In this document: in pieces, positions 16,202-25,442 of the stretch
Position numbering within the stretch: the first letter of the stretch is position 1
Layout: each line of letters starts with the position of its first letter
Assembly (NCBI GenBank): GCA_037440885.1
Contig: JBBITI010000018.1
Location: forward strand, 1-56,512
Length of the DNA: 56,512 bases
Direction: 5' to 3'
Source of the DNA: JBBITI01 sp037440885
GTDB taxonomy: Bacteria > Chloroflexota > Dehalococcoidia > Dehalococcoidales > UBA2162
Program-made: the position numbers and the translations under genes
The notes under the pieces: model-generated
The model's input: the letters and a program-made list of their open reading frames with translations, nothing else
What the model was told of the DNA's origin: nothing
Databases searched by the model: none

Positions 16202-16600
16202 TTGACTATCTCTGATCCAATTGCTGATATGTTAACCCGTATCCGGAATGCCAACATGGTGCGGCATGATTCGGTTGTTATCCCGGCGTCAAAAATGAAG
16301 CTGGCGATTGCCAATATTCTGAAGGAAGAAGGATTTATCACCGACTTCGAATTGATCAAAGGGAAACCGCATAAGAGTATCAAGATTATATTGAAGTACA
16401 TGGAGAAGAACCGCCCGGCGGTCAGTACACTGGAGCGGGTGAGTAAACCGGGGCTCCGGGTTTACGTAGACCGGGGTGAGATCCCACGGCTTGCGGGGGG
16501 GCTGGGGCTTGCGATCGTTTCGACCTCGAAGGGGGTCATGAGCGGACACCAGGCGCGGCGCCGGGGGATCGGCGGCGAGTTGTTATGCTACGTGATGTAA
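16202..16600 (+). CDS. rpsH: 30S ribosomal protein S8
   Basis: S8 (132 residues) binds the central domain of 16S rRNA and in E. coli represses the spc operon. ISDPIADMLTRIRNANMVRHDSV at the start and GLGLAIVSTSKGVMSGHQARRRGIGGELLCYV at the end are conserved. TTG start. Confidence 0.97.
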   Translation: MTISDPIADMLTRIRNANMVRHDSVVIPASKMKLAIANILKEEGFITDFELIKGKPHKSIKIILKYMEKNRPAVSTLERVSKPGLRVYVDRGEIPRLAGGLGLAIVSTSKGVMSGHQARRRGIGGELLCYVM

Positions 16601-16616
16601 GGTTGGAGTACAGAAC

Positions 16617-17171
16617 ATGTCAAGAGTAGGAAAGTCGCCGATCAATATACCGTCAGGGGTTACGGTAATTATTGATAAAAACGAAGTAACAGTGAAAGGG
16701 CCGAAGGGCGAACTGAAGCGCACGCTTCATCCGGACATAACGGTTGTCCTGGAAGGGGCGAAGCTCAGTGTAACAAGACCCGATGACGAGCGCGGGCATC
16801 GAGCGCTGCACGGCCTCACGCGGACTCTGCTGGCCAACATGGTCGAGGGAGTAACCAAGGGGTTCGAAAAAGGACTGGAAATCACGGGTGTCGGCTACCG
16901 GGCTGAGAAAGCAGGCAATAACCTGATCATCAGGGTCGGGTATACCAAGCCGGTCGAAGTGGTGCCATTAAGCGGGTTGTCTTTCACACTGGATAGCCCG
17001 ACCCGGTTTAAAGTGGTCGGCAGTGACAAAGAGATGGTAGGGGAAATGGCCGCCCGGATCCGGGGCATACGGCCACCGGATGTGTACCGGGGGAAAGGCA
17101 TTAAATACACCGGTGAAGTCGTCCGGCACAAGGCAGGCAAGGCAGCCAAAGCGATAGGGAGCAAGGGTTAA
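16617..17171 (+). CDS. rplF: 50S ribosomal protein L6
   Basis: L6 (184 residues) lies near the factor-binding site with its two related domains. MSRVGKSPINIPSGV, TKGFEKGLEITGVGYRA and RIRGIRPPDVYRGKGIKYTGE are conserved. Its TAA is followed immediately by the rplR ATG. Confidence 0.97.
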   Translation: MSRVGKSPINIPSGVTVIIDKNEVTVKGPKGELKRTLHPDITVVLEGAKLSVTRPDDERGHRALHGLTRTLLANMVEGVTKGFEKGLEITGVGYRAEKAGNNLIIRVGYTKPVEVVPLSGLSFTLDSPTRFKVVGSDKEMVGEMAARIRGIRPPDVYRGKGIKYTGEVVRHKAGKAAKAIGSKG

Positions 17172-17537
17172 ATGAGCAAGATTACACCGCGAGAGGCGCG
17201 TATCCGCAGGCACCGGCGCGTCCGGTTGACATTAGCAGGGACTTCCGAACAACCACGGTTATGCGTATTTCGAAGTTTGAATAATATATATGCCCAGGTA
17301 ATCGATGATTCGACCGGGAAGACGCTGGCGTCCGCTTCAACCATCGGCGGAGAACTGAAGGAAAAGGCAGAGGCGAAACCGAAAACCGAACAGGCGAAGA
17401 TGGTGGGGTTGCAGGTTGCCAAAGAGGCGTTGAGCAAGGGAATCAGCCAGGTAGTATTCGACCGCGGCGGGTACAGGTATCACGGACGCGTCAAGGCGTT
17501 AGCGGAAGCCGCCCGGCAAGCGGGCTTAAAATTCTAA
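17172..17537 (+). CDS. rplR: 50S ribosomal protein L18
   Basis: L18 (121 residues) binds 5S rRNA. RIRRHRRVRLTLAGTSEQPRLCVFRSLNNIYAQVIDD and the FDRGGYRYHGRVKALAEAARQAGLKF end match the family. Confidence 0.97.
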   Translation: MSKITPREARIRRHRRVRLTLAGTSEQPRLCVFRSLNNIYAQVIDDSTGKTLASASTIGGELKEKAEAKPKTEQAKMVGLQVAKEALSKGISQVVFDRGGYRYHGRVKALAEAARQAGLKF

Positions 17538-17566
17538 TACCAAGCAGAGTACACTAAGGGGGCAAG

Positions 17567-18088
17567 TTGACTAGCAGTATTAAGATTGAACCGAGCGAAC
17601 TAGCATTAAACGACAAGTTGATCGCGATCAACCGGGTGGCCAAAGTGTTGAAAGGCGGCAAGCACTTGCGTTTCAGTGCACTGGTAGTCACCGGAGACAG
17701 CCAGGGCCACGTGGGCATCGGCCTGGGGAAAGCTAACGAAGTGCCGGTGGCGATCAGCAAAGCCAGCGCTACGGCTAAAAAGAACCTGGTTACAGTTCCT
17801 TTAGCCGGTACGACGATTCCTTATGAAATAAGGATCAAATACGGCGCGGCTGATGTATTGCTGAAGCCGGCAGCGCCGGGAACGGGGATAATTGCCGGCG
17901 GTAGCGTGCGGGCGGTCCTGGAGGCGGCGGGGGTGAAAGACGTACTTTCAAAATCGCTCGGCAGCGAAAACAAGATAAATGTGGCAAAAGCGACGATACT
18001 GGCCTTGACTTCGCTGAAGAATCCGCCAGAGGAGCTAGCGAAGCGAAGAGGCGCCCAGCCATCTGAGGGAGCAGTTGCAAGTGGCTAA
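17567..18088 (+). CDS. rpsE: 30S ribosomal protein S5
   Basis: S5 (173 residues) acts in decoding fidelity and helicase activity at the mRNA entry. LIAINRVAKVLKGGKHLRFSALVVTGD and the GIIAGGSVRAVLEAAGVKDVLSKSLGS C-terminal domain are conserved. TTG start; the end overlaps rpmD by eight bases. Confidence 0.96.
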   Translation: MTSSIKIEPSELALNDKLIAINRVAKVLKGGKHLRFSALVVTGDSQGHVGIGLGKANEVPVAISKASATAKKNLVTVPLAGTTIPYEIRIKYGAADVLLKPAAPGTGIIAGGSVRAVLEAAGVKDVLSKSLGSENKINVAKATILALTSLKNPPEELAKRRGAQPSEGAVASG

Positions 18089-18272
18089 ATTAGCAATAAC
18101 TTTGATTAAAAGCGGGATCGGATACGGCGAGGATCAAAAGAGGACACTGAAGGCTCTGGGTTTGCACAAACTACAGCAGACGGTAGTCCAAGAAGATTCA
18201 GCAGCGATTCGCGGAATGATAAACAAAGTCAGACATCTGGTTACCGTGGAGGCACAAGGTGAAACAAAATGA
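18081..18272 (+). CDS. rpmD: 50S ribosomal protein L30
   Basis: L30 from GTG 18081 is 63 residues (MAKLAITLIKSGIGYGEDQKRTLKALGL). A TTG six bases earlier would add two residues. It overlaps rpsE by eight bases and rplO by 14 bases, so all three are probably translationally coupled. Confidence 0.93.
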   Translation: MAKLAITLIKSGIGYGEDQKRTLKALGLHKLQQTVVQEDSAAIRGMINKVRHLVTVEAQGETK

Positions 18273-18726
18273 GCTATCCCCGGTACCAGGCTCGAAAAAA
18301 GATCGCAAGAGAGTAGGGCGTGGTAACGGAAGCGGACATGGTACTTATTCAGGACGCGGCTTAAAAGGACAGAAGTCCAGAGCCGGGGGCAAGATGCGTC
18401 CCGGTTTTGAAGGCGGCCAGCTTCCGTTAATCAAGCGGCTACCAAAGAAGCGCGGATTTTATAATCGTTTCCGGATTGATTACGAAGTGGTCAATATAAC
18501 CGAATTGAACGGATTCGCGTCCGGTAGTGAAATCAATGGAGAAGGACTACGGGCTGCGGGGTTAATCCGTTCGACTACCAGGCCGGTAAAAATCCTGGGG
18601 AACGGTGAGATAGACCGGGCACTGACGGTAATCGCGAACAAGTTTTCAGCTACTGCGAAAGCCAAGATCGAAGCTGCCGGAGGGAAGGCAGAGGAGGTTG
18701 CAGATGTCGCAACCGAGGTCAACTAG
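18259..18726 (+). CDS. rplO: 50S ribosomal protein L15
   Basis: L15 (155 residues) is a late assembly protein of the 50S subunit. KRVGRGNGSGHGTYSGRGLKGQKSRAG, rich in Gly and Arg, and FEGGQLPLIKRLPKRGF-type residues are conserved. GTG start; it overlaps secY by 23 bases. Confidence 0.96.
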   Translation: MKQNELSPVPGSKKDRKRVGRGNGSGHGTYSGRGLKGQKSRAGGKMRPGFEGGQLPLIKRLPKKRGFYNRFRIDYEVVNITELNGFASGSEINGEGLRAAGLIRSTTRPVKILGNGEIDRALTVIANKFSATAKAKIEAAGGKAEEVADVATEVN

Positions 18727-20026
18727 ACCCCGGCTACTACAGGCGATGATCGATGCCTTCCGTCTGCCTGATCTGAGACGGAAAATACTGATTACCTTCG
18801 GCATCATCATTGCATTCCGCTTCATCGCCCATATTCCATTACCGGGTGTTGATCTGCCCCAGTTGCGCGAACTGTTTTCGCAGCATGCCTTGTTAGGCAT
18901 GCTGGACATGTTCAGCGGCGGGGCGATGCGCAACTTCAGCGTGGTGGCGATGGGGGTATACCCTTATATTACGGCATCAATTATCATGACGTTAATGGCC
19001 CCGGTAATCCCGCGTTTGCAGGCTTTAAGCCAGGAGGGGGAAGCGGGACGCAATAAAATGAACCGGATCACCCACTGGCTGACAATTCCGATGGCGGCTT
19101 TATCAGGATACGGACAGTTAACCATATTAAGGAATTACGGGGTGTTGGGGGATGCGAGCGCCCTGAGTACGGTAGCGATGATAACGGCTTTGACCGCCGG
19201 AACGATATTCCTGGTATGGATGGGGGAGTTGATCACCGAACACGGGATCGGCAACGGAGTTTCAATAATCATATTTGCCGGTATCGTGGCCGGGTATCCC
19301 CAAACCGTCGGTACCGGTCTATTAGCGAGAGACCAATTCGGCGGATTAATCGCGTATGCCTTGATCAGCCTGGCAACGATAGTGACGATAGTGATATTCA
19401 CGGAGGCACACCGGCGGATTCCGGTACAGTACGCCAAGACGACGTTCCGGGGCGGCCGGATGTACCGACAGTCCGGGGCGACCCACATTCCGCTGCGGGT
19501 CAATGCCGCCGGCATGATACCTTTGATATTCGCAGTATCGCTGGTGATGTTTCCCAGCGTGGTGGCATCTTACTTCATGAATCCGACGGGCACCGATCCG
19601 AATTTCTGGAACGCCGTATATAACCTGTTTGATCCGGCAACAAAACTGCCGCTAGGCATATTTTACTGGGTATTATATTTCTTGCTGGTGGTCGGATTCG
19701 CCTTTTTCTATACAATGATTATATTTCAACAACAGGACCTGTCCGGCACGTTACAAAGGCAGGGTGGTTTTATACCCGGGATCAGACCGGGCAAGAACAC
19801 CTCCGAGTATCTGAATCACGTAATTAACCGGATTACCTGGGCCGGGGCCTTGTTCTTAGCTCTCGTGGCAATCATGCCGTTTCTGGCAAGAGAGATAACC
19901 AATGTGCAGGCCATCCAGTTATCGAGCATGGGCTTGTTGATAGTAGTCGGGGTAACGCTCGATACCATGAAACAGATGGAAGCGCAACTGGTTATGCGCA
20001 GGTATGAAGGTTTTATCAAGCGGTAA
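18704..20026 (+). CDS. secY: Preprotein translocase subunit SecY
   Basis: SecY (440 residues) is the channel of the Sec translocon. The ATG at 18704 is chosen because GAGGAGG ends seven bases upstream; a TTG at 18698 is also possible. Ten hydrophobic helices are visible, with FSGGAMRNFSVVAMGVYPYITASII in the TM2/plug region and the cytoplasmic loop QGGFIPGIRPGKNTSEYL before TM9. It lies between rplO and adk as in most spc operons. Confidence 0.97.
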   Translation: MSQPRSTRPRLLQAMIDAFRLPDLRRKILITFGIIIAFRFIAHIPLPGVDLPQLRELFSQHALLGMLDMFSGGAMRNFSVVAMGVYPYITASIIMTLMAPVIPRLQALSQEGEAGRNKMNRITHWLTIPMAALSGYGQLTILRNYGVLGDASALSTVAMITALTAGTIFLVWMGELITEHGIGNGVSIIIFAGIVAGYPQTVGTGLLARDQFGGLIAYALISLATIVTIVIFTEAHRRIPVQYAKTTFRGGRMYRQSGATHIPLRVNAAGMIPLIFAVSLVMFPSVVASYFMNPTGTDPNFWNAVYNLFDPATKLPLGIFYWVLYFLLVVGFAFFYTMIIFQQQDLSGTLQRQGGFIPGIRPGKNTSEYLNHVINRITWAGALFLALVAIMPFLAREITNVQAIQLSSMGLLIVVGVTLDTMKQMEAQLVMRRYEGFIKR

Positions 20027-20044
20027 AGCGAGGTCTCGAAGAAG

Positions 20045-20722
20045 ATTAGCGCGATTAATATTGTATTTCTAGGAGCGCCGGGAGCCGGCAAAGGGACCCA
20101 GGCGGCGAGGGTAGCCGGAAGAATGAAGCTAGCCCATATTGCCACGGGAGACCTTTTCCGAACGGCAATCGAGAAGAATACGGCACAGGCTCAACTGGCC
20201 AAGCCGTATATCCAATCAGGCAAGCTGGTTCCGGACGAGATTACAATTAAAATGGTACTGGAGCGAATTGCCGGTGACGATTGCAAGGCCGGGGTGATAT
20301 TTGACGGATTTCCCCGGAACCTGAAACAGGCGGAAGCACTCGACGGGGCATTGTCAGGCCAGAATAAAGCGATCGATTGGGTGGTCTATATCAAAGTCAG
20401 TGAAAAAGCGCTGTTGGACCGGTTGCTGGGGCGGTGGATTTGCCGTAAATGCCAGGCACCTTATCATACTTTATACTCGCCGCCGAAAAGCGCCGGCAAG
20501 TGCGATAAGTGCGGTGGGGAGCTGTACCAGCGCGCGGACGATACCGAAGAGACGGTAAAAAAACGGCTCGTGGTTTTTCATGCCGAAACTGCGCCGTTGA
20601 TCGCATATTACGCAAAAGCCAATAAATTACTGGAGATCGAAGGAGAAGGCCCGGAGGAGACGGTAGAGAGAAGAATAGTCGATATGCTCGAGAAGCCTCC
20701 GATTAAATCGAATAAAAATTGA
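20045..20722 (+). CDS. adk: Adenylate kinase with no canonical start codon
   Basis: Adk interconverts ATP + AMP and 2 ADP. The P-loop VFLGAPGAGKGTQ is coded at 20060-20100, upstream of the first ATG in this frame (20123), so the ATG cannot be the true start. Between the in-frame TAA at 20024 and the P-loop there is no ATG, GTG or TTG. Candidate ATT codons lie at 20045 and 20054; GAGG at 20030-20033 favours the first. From 20045 the protein has 225 residues, close to family length. The zinc lid CRKCQAPYH...CDKCGG, the AMP site ATGDLFRTAI and FDGFPRN are intact. ATT initiation or a sequence error are both possible. Confidence 0.9.
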   Translation: MSAINIVFLGAPGAGKGTQAARVAGRMKLAHIATGDLFRTAIEKNTAQAQLAKPYIQSGKLVPDEITIKMVLERIAGDDCKAGVIFDGFPRNLKQAEALDGALSGQNKAIDWVVYIKVSEKALLDRLLGRWICRKCQAPYHTLYSPPKSAGKCDKCGGELYQRADDTEETVKKRLVVFHAETAPLIAYYAKANKLLEIEGEGPEETVERRIVDMLEKPPIKSNKN

Positions 20723-20725
20723 GAA

Positions 20726-21475
20726 ATGAGCATTATTATCAAATCCGATAACGAAGTGGATTTGATGGCGAAAGCCGGGCGAATTGTAGCCGAGGTCCTG
20801 CAATTATTGAAGGCGGAAGTACGGCCGGGGATCAGCACCAGGGAACTGGATATAATAGCTGGCCAAGAGGCTAACCGGCGAGGGGGTATTCCGTCGTTCA
20901 AAGGATACCGGGGGTATCCGGCGAATATATGCGTATCGATTAACGAACAGATAGTACACGGGATACCGGACAAGCGGGTACTGATGAGCGGCGACGTGGT
21001 ATCGGTCGATTTCGGGGTAATATATGAGGGGTTTCAGGGCGATGCGGCGATTACGGTAGGCGTCGGCAAGCTTGCGACCGAAGCGAGCGAATTGATAAAG
21101 GTAACAGAAGGTTCGCTGACCGCCGGTATCAAGGCGGCGAAGTCAGGGGCCAGATTGGGTGATATATCATATGCAATACAAGAATACGTGGAATCGAGAG
21201 GACTGACGGTGATCCGGGAGTATACCGGCCACGGCATAGGCAGGGATATGCACGAAGATCCGCAGATTCCCAATTTCGGGATACCGGGGCAAGGAACGGT
21301 ATTAAGGAAGGGAATGACTTTTGCCCTGGAACCGATGGTATGTACCGGAGACTGGCATACCAGGGTCGGGGCTGATAACTGGACGGTATCAACCGCCGAC
21401 GGGGGACTGGCAGCCCATTTTGAACATACTATCGCAGTCACCGACGGTACGGCAAGGATACTGACTGCGTTATAA
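20726..21475 (+). CDS. map: Methionine aminopeptidase, type I
   Basis: Map (249 residues) removes the initiator Met from nascent proteins. The two-metal site is present: DFGVIYEGFQGDAAIT supplies the Asp pair, EYTGHGIGRDMHEDPQIPNFG the His, and FALEPMV and HFEHTIAVT the two Glu ligands. It lacks the N-terminal zinc finger of eukaryotic-type enzymes. It starts four bases after adk. Confidence 0.97.
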   Translation: MSIIIKSDNEVDLMAKAGRIVAEVLQLLKAEVRPGISTRELDIIAGQEANRRGGIPSFKGYRGYPANICVSINEQIVHGIPDKRVLMSGDVVSVDFGVIYEGFQGDAAITVGVGKLATEASELIKVTEGSLTAGIKAAKSGARLGDISYAIQEYVESRGLTVIREYTGHGIGRDMHEDPQIPNFGIPGQGTVLRKGMTFALEPMVCTGDWHTRVGADNWTVSTADGGLAAHFEHTIAVTDGTARILTAL

Positions 21476-21487
21476 TTAACGAAGATT

Positions 21488-21706
21488 ATGGCGAAGAAAG
21501 AGACTATAGAAGTCGAAGGCGTAGTGTACGAGTCACTGTCGAATGCCATGTTTCGCGTGGAACTGGCAAACGGGCACAAGGTGTTAGCGCATATATCAGG
21601 AAAAATCAGGTTGCACTATATAAAAATACTGCCGGGCGACAGGGTACTTGTGGTACTATCGCCGTACGATCTGACCCGGGGTAGAATAACATACCGGTTT
21701 AAATAG
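21488..21706 (+). CDS. infA: Translation initiation factor IF-1
   Basis: The 72-residue OB-fold IF-1 occupies the A site during initiation. MAKKETIEVEGVVYESLSNAMFRVEL and the ending SPYDLTRGRITYRFK are canonical. Confidence 0.97.
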   Translation: MAKKETIEVEGVVYESLSNAMFRVELANGHKVLAHISGKIRLHYIKILPGDRVLVVLSPYDLTRGRITYRFK

Positions 21707-21731
21707 ACTCAGGATAATCAGGTAGAATGAA

Positions 21732-21845
21732 ATGAAAGTAAAAGCTTCCGTTAAACCAAGATGTGAAAAATGTAAAATAATCCGGCGGCGGGGGGTCGTC
21801 CGGGTGATTTGCACTAATCCCAAGCACAAGCAGAGACAGGGCTAA
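21732..21845 (+). CDS. rpmJ: 50S ribosomal protein L36
   Basis: A 37-residue frame begins MKVKASVKPRCEKCKIIRRR and ends NPKHKQRQG. The zinc ligands are Cys11, Cys14, Cys27 and His32, so this is the zinc-binding C+ form. It lies between infA and rpsM, its usual place. Confidence 0.96.
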   Translation: MKVKASVKPRCEKCKIIRRRGVVRVICTNPKHKQRQG

Positions 21846-21860
21846 GGCAGGAGGTGATCC

Positions 21861-22250
21861 ATGGCGCGTATTGCAGGGGTAGACTTACCGAAGAATAAAC
21901 ATATCGGCGTGGCCTTGAGATACATATACGGTATCGGGCCGACAACGAGTTTAAGAATACTGGAACAGGCAGGGATCGATCCGGAGGTAAACAGCGATGT
22001 ATTGAAAGAAGCTGAAATAAACCGGATTCGTGAAATTATCGATAAGGGATACCGTGTAGAAGGAGAACTCCGGCGAGAGATCAACCAGGATATCAAAAGG
22101 TTGATCGAGATCGGTTCTTACCGGGGGTTGCGCCACCGCCGCAATTTGCCTTCCCGAGGGCAACGGACGCGGACCAACGCCCGGACCCAACGGGGGGCGA
22201 AGAAAACCGTCGCCGGACGGGGACGGAAGCGCGGCGCATCCAAGAAATAA
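21861..22250 (+). CDS. rpsM: 30S ribosomal protein S13
   Basis: S13 (129 residues) forms head-to-50S bridges and contacts P-site tRNA. MARIAGVDLPKNKHIGVALRYIYGIG and the basic tail RGLRHRRNLPSRGQRTRTNARTQ are conserved. GCAGGAGGTGATCC upstream is an excellent ribosome-binding site. Confidence 0.97.
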   Translation: MARIAGVDLPKNKHIGVALRYIYGIGPTTSLRILEQAGIDPEVNSDVLKEAEINRIREIIDKGYRVEGELRREINQDIKRLIEIGSYRGLRHRRNLPSRGQRTRTNARTQRGAKKTVAGRGRKRGASKK

Positions 22251-22288
22251 TTGATGGTTAATCATTAACGGGTAAACCAGGAGATAAG

Positions 22289-22687
22289 ATGGCAAATAAA
22301 GAAAAGAGAAAACCACGGGGCAAAAGACAGGAAAAGAAGGGGATTACGACAGGTAGAGCGTATGTGCAGTCTACTTTTAATAATACGACCATTACTCTGA
22401 CAGACCCCCGGGGCAATGTCCTTTCATGGGGTAGTTCCGGCACGGCTGGTTTCAAGGGGTCACGTAAAGGTACGCCTTATGCGGCACAACTCGCAGCTCG
22501 TGAAGCGGCGAGAAAAGCGATGGAGTTTGGTTTAAGACAGGTTGAAATATTTGTAAAGGGTCCGGGCAGCGGACGTGAAGCGGCGATTCGCTCTCTCCAG
22601 AATTCCGGATTATACATCACGAGTATTACCGACGTTACGCCAATCCCGCATAATGGTTGCCGTCCGCCGAAAAGAAGGAGAGTATAA
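22289..22687 (+). CDS. rpsK: 30S ribosomal protein S11
   Basis: S11 (132 residues) lies on the platform next to the mRNA exit. ATVQSTFNNT-type motif (VQSTFNNTTITLTDPRGNVLSW) and VKGPGSGREAAIRSL and the ending TPIPHNGCRPPKRRRV are conserved. Confidence 0.97.
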   Translation: MANKEKRKPRGKRQEKKGITTGRAYVQSTFNNTTITLTDPRGNVLSWGSSGTAGFKGSRKGTPYAAQLAAREAARKAMEFGLRQVEIFVKGPGSGREAAIRSLQNSGLYITSITDVTPIPHNGCRPPKRRRV

Positions 22688-22696
22688 GGGAGCGAT

Positions 22697-23320
22697 ATGG
22701 CCAGATATACAGGTCCGGTATGCCGTCAATGCCGCAGGAGCGGCGACAAGCTCTTTTTAAAGGGTATGAAGTGTTATTCCAAGTGTATTCTGGACCGGCG
22801 GCCCCGACCGCCGGGGCAACAGAGTCACCGTCGGACGAAACTGTCCGATCGCGGCCTGCAACTGCGCGAGAAGCAGAAAGCGCGCTGGTTGTACGGAGTG
22901 CTGGAACGTCAATTCCGGCAGATGTTCGAAGAAGCAGAGCGGCAACCCGGTGTTACCGGCGAAACGCTGCAGGTATTACTGGAACGGCGACTGGATAACG
23001 TGGTGTACCGCTTAGGATTTGCGGATTCACGAGCGCAGGCGCGTCAACTGGTAAGGCACGGACATATCGCCCTGAATGACAAGAAGAGTGACATCCCCTC
23101 GATTATCGTCAAAGCCGGTGATGCCGTAAGCTGGAAAACGAACAAGACGAAGACCGAATATTACAAGCAACTACTGGGAAACATAAAAGGCAAGTCGGTA
23201 CCGGGATGGCTAGCCCTGGACAGGCAAAAGTTGGAAGCCAGGGTAGTATCACTACCCACTCCGCAAGACACCGAAGGCAAATACGAAGTAAAGGCAATAG
23301 TCGAATACTATTCCCGGTAA
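22697..23320 (+). CDS. rpsD: 30S ribosomal protein S4
   Basis: S4 (207 residues) is a primary 16S binder and mRNA-entry helicase component. The N-terminal region has a four-Cys cluster (CRQCRRSGDKL then CYSKC), the zinc-type S4. The S4 RNA-binding domain RLDNVVYRLGFADSRAQARQLVRHGHI is conserved. Confidence 0.97.
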   Translation: MARYTGPVCRQCRRSGDKLFLKGMKCYSKCILDRRPRPPGQQSHRRTKLSDRGLQLREKQKARWLYGVLERQFRQMFEEAERQPGVTGETLQVLLERRLDNVVYRLGFADSRAQARQLVRHGHIALNDKKSDIPSIIVKAGDAVSWKTNKTKTEYYKQLLGNIKGKSVPGWLALDRQKLEARVVSLPTPQDTEGKYEVKAIVEYYSR

Positions 23321-23332
23321 GGAGGGACCATT

Positions 23333-24262
23333 TTGTCTGACCTAGTAATCTCTAAGGTCGAGACGGTAGAAACCAGAGATAATTACGGCCGTTATTCCAT
23401 CGAGCCGGTGGAAAAAGGATTCAGCATTACCATTGGCAATACGATAAGGCGAGTCCTGCTGGGATACCTGCCGGGCGCTGCCGTGACGCACGTAAAAATC
23501 GACGGGATATACCATGAGTTCTCTACCATTCCTCACGTGAAAGAAGATACCACAGAGTTCCTGCTGAATGTGAAGGCGCTTCGCCTGAAACCAGTGAGCG
23601 GACAATCCGGGAAATTGGTGCTGGATATCGAAGGGGAACAAAAAGTAACGGCCAGGGATATCCGGCCGTCGGCCGATTTTCAAATAGCAAACCCCGATCT
23701 TTATCTGGCATCTCTTGATTCCGAGGAGGCCAGGCTCAGCGTGGAGTTCGATGTCGAGATCGGGCGCGGCTATCGCGAAGCCGAATCGAGCGGCAACCTA
23801 CCGGTAGGAGTGATCCCGGTAGATGCTGTTTTTACACCGATCAGGAAGGTGAATTATACGATTGAACCGATACATGCCGGCCAGGAGACAAGTCATGAAA
23901 GGTTGTCGCTGGAAGTATGGACCGATGGGACAATATCGCCGACCGATGCGGTCGCAAGGGCAGCGGATATACTCATTGAACAACTCACTCCGTTATCCTT
24001 GATCAGCCAGGTGGTGGTAGTGGCCGGCGAGAATGTAGCGCCGAAACCCACGATTCCAGGGGAACTGGCGAATATACCAGTCGAACAGTTAAATCTATCA
24101 GTAAGAACGCTAAACTGTTTACGGCGGGGGAACATCAACACGGTCGGCGAAATATTATCCAAGACCGACAAGGAATTGATGTCACTGCGAAATTTTGGAA
24201 TTAAATCGAAACTGGAGCTGGAAGAACGCCTCGATACACTGGGGCTATCCATGCCTTCATAG
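23333..24262 (+). CDS. rpoA: RNA polymerase alpha subunit
   Basis: Alpha (309 residues) nucleates polymerase assembly and contacts UP elements and activators. The N-terminal dimerisation domain has YGRYSIEPVEKGFSITIGNTIRRVLLGYLPG. The C-terminal domain has LSVRTLNCLRRGNINTVGEILSKTDKELMSLRNFGIKS. GGAGGGACC precedes the TTG start. It sits between rpsD and rplQ. Confidence 0.97.
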   Translation: MSDLVISKVETVETRDNYGRYSIEPVEKGFSITIGNTIRRVLLGYLPGAAVTHVKIDGIYHEFSTIPHVKEDTTEFLLNVKALRLKPVSGQSGKLVLDIEGEQKVTARDIRPSADFQIANPDLYLASLDSEEARLSVEFDVEIGRGYREAESSGNLPVGVIPVDAVFTPIRKVNYTIEPIHAGQETSHERLSLEVWTDGTISPTDAVARAADILIEQLTPLSLISQVVVVAGENVAPKPTIPGELANIPVEQLNLSVRTLNCLRRGNINTVGEILSKTDKELMSLRNFGIKSKLELEERLDTLGLSMPS

Positions 24263-24278
24263 AAACAAAGGAACGGAA

Positions 24279-24632
24279 ATGGGCCGAAGAACAGACCTTC
24301 GCAGAAAAGGGCAAACTTCAAGTTATAAAAGGGCGCTTTACCGCAACCTGGTGACCAGCTTGCTGGGTTATGAGAAGATAACGACGACGGAAGCGCGGGC
24401 ACAGGTGGTGCGGGGCATCGCTGAAGAGATGATTACCCTGGGGAAAAAGGGGACGTTGCACCACCGGCGCCAGGCTTTAGCGTATATCTTTGACAAGGAA
24501 GTAACCGACAAGGTATTTTCGGAACTGGCTAAACGGTATGCCGACCGGCCGGGGGGATATACGCGTATTGCGAAGCTGGGGCACCGCACCGGCGACGCCG
24601 CACCGATAATCCAGATCGAGTTGGTACAGTAG
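24279..24632 (+). CDS. rplQ: 50S ribosomal protein L17
   Basis: From the ATG at 24279 L17 is 117 residues (MGRRTDLRRKGQTSSYKRALYRNLVTSLL), the normal length. An in-frame extension upstream overlaps rpoA and was rejected. Its stop shares one base with the truA GTG. Confidence 0.96.
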   Translation: MGRRTDLRRKGQTSSYKRALYRNLVTSLLGYEKITTTEARAQVVRGIAEEMITLGKKGTLHHRRQALAYIFDKEVTDKVFSELAKRYADRPGGYTRIAKLGHRTGDAAPIIQIELVQ

Positions 24633-25441
24633 TGCTGGCTCTGTCATGCCGTCCTGCGGACAACGAGACGCCGGCACCGGTTATCACCAGAGTGGTGCTG
24701 GTTGTCGAATACGATGGTACCGATTATCATGGTTTTCAGTGGCAGGAGAACCAGCCGACCATCCAGCAAGAGCTAGAGAAAGCGTTATACAAATTGACCG
24801 GGGAGAAGACGCGAGTGGTGGCGGCGAGCCGGACCGATACGGGGGTCCATGCGGAGAATCAAGTCGTGATATTCCGGACGGCAGCGGACATCCCGCTAAA
24901 AAATATTGTAAGCGGGTTAAACCACTATTTACCAGCGGCGATAGCCATAAAAACCGCCAACTATGCTCCGGACGGATTTCACGTACAGCGCAGTGCGGTC
25001 AAGCGGCAGTATATATACAGGATATTAAACCGGGACACGCGGTCGCCGGTGAAACAACGATACACCTGGCAGATACCCGGGGAACTGGATACCGAAAAAA
25101 TGCGAGAAGCCTGCCGTTACCTGGTGGGGAAGCATGATTTTGCGTCTTTCACCAGCGCCGATTCGGTGATGAAAAAAAACACGGTACGGCGGGTTTACCA
25201 GGCTGATCTGTACAGGGACGGTGAAGAGATAATATTCACAATAGAAGCAGAGTCCTTTCTGACGCACCAGATAAGGAACACCATAGGCATGCTGGTGGAG
25301 GTCGGGCGGGGAAGGATGAGCACTGAAGAATTCTATAGTATAATGGAGAGTAAACAAATTGGGCTGGCCGGACCGAGAGCACCTGCCTGCGGTCTGCATC
25401 TAGTTAACATTTGTTATCCCCAAGCCATCGAGGAAGAATAG
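24632..25441 (+). CDS. truA: tRNA pseudouridine synthase A
   Basis: TruA (269 residues) converts U38-U40 of the tRNA anticodon arm to pseudouridine. VEYDGTDYHGFQWQENQPTIQ is the start of the domain, and the catalytic Asp is in ASRTDTGVHAENQVV (about residue 69). ESFLTHQIRNTIGMLVEVGRG closes the active site. The GTG at 24632 gives about 18 residues before the domain; a GTG at about 24692 is possible. Confidence 0.95.
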   Translation: MLALSCRPADNETPAPVITRVVLVVEYDGTDYHGFQWQENQPTIQQELEKALYKLTGEKTRVVAASRTDTGVHAENQVVIFRTAADIPLKNIVSGLNHYLPAAIAIKTANYAPDGFHVQRSAVKRQYIYRILNRDTRSPVKQRYTWQIPGELDTEKMREACRYLVGKHDFASFTSADSVMKKNTVRRVYQADLYRDGEEIIFTIEAESFLTHQIRNTIGMLVEVGRGRMSTEEFYSIMESKQIGLAGPRAPACGLHLVNICYPQAIEEE

Positions 25442-25442
25442 T

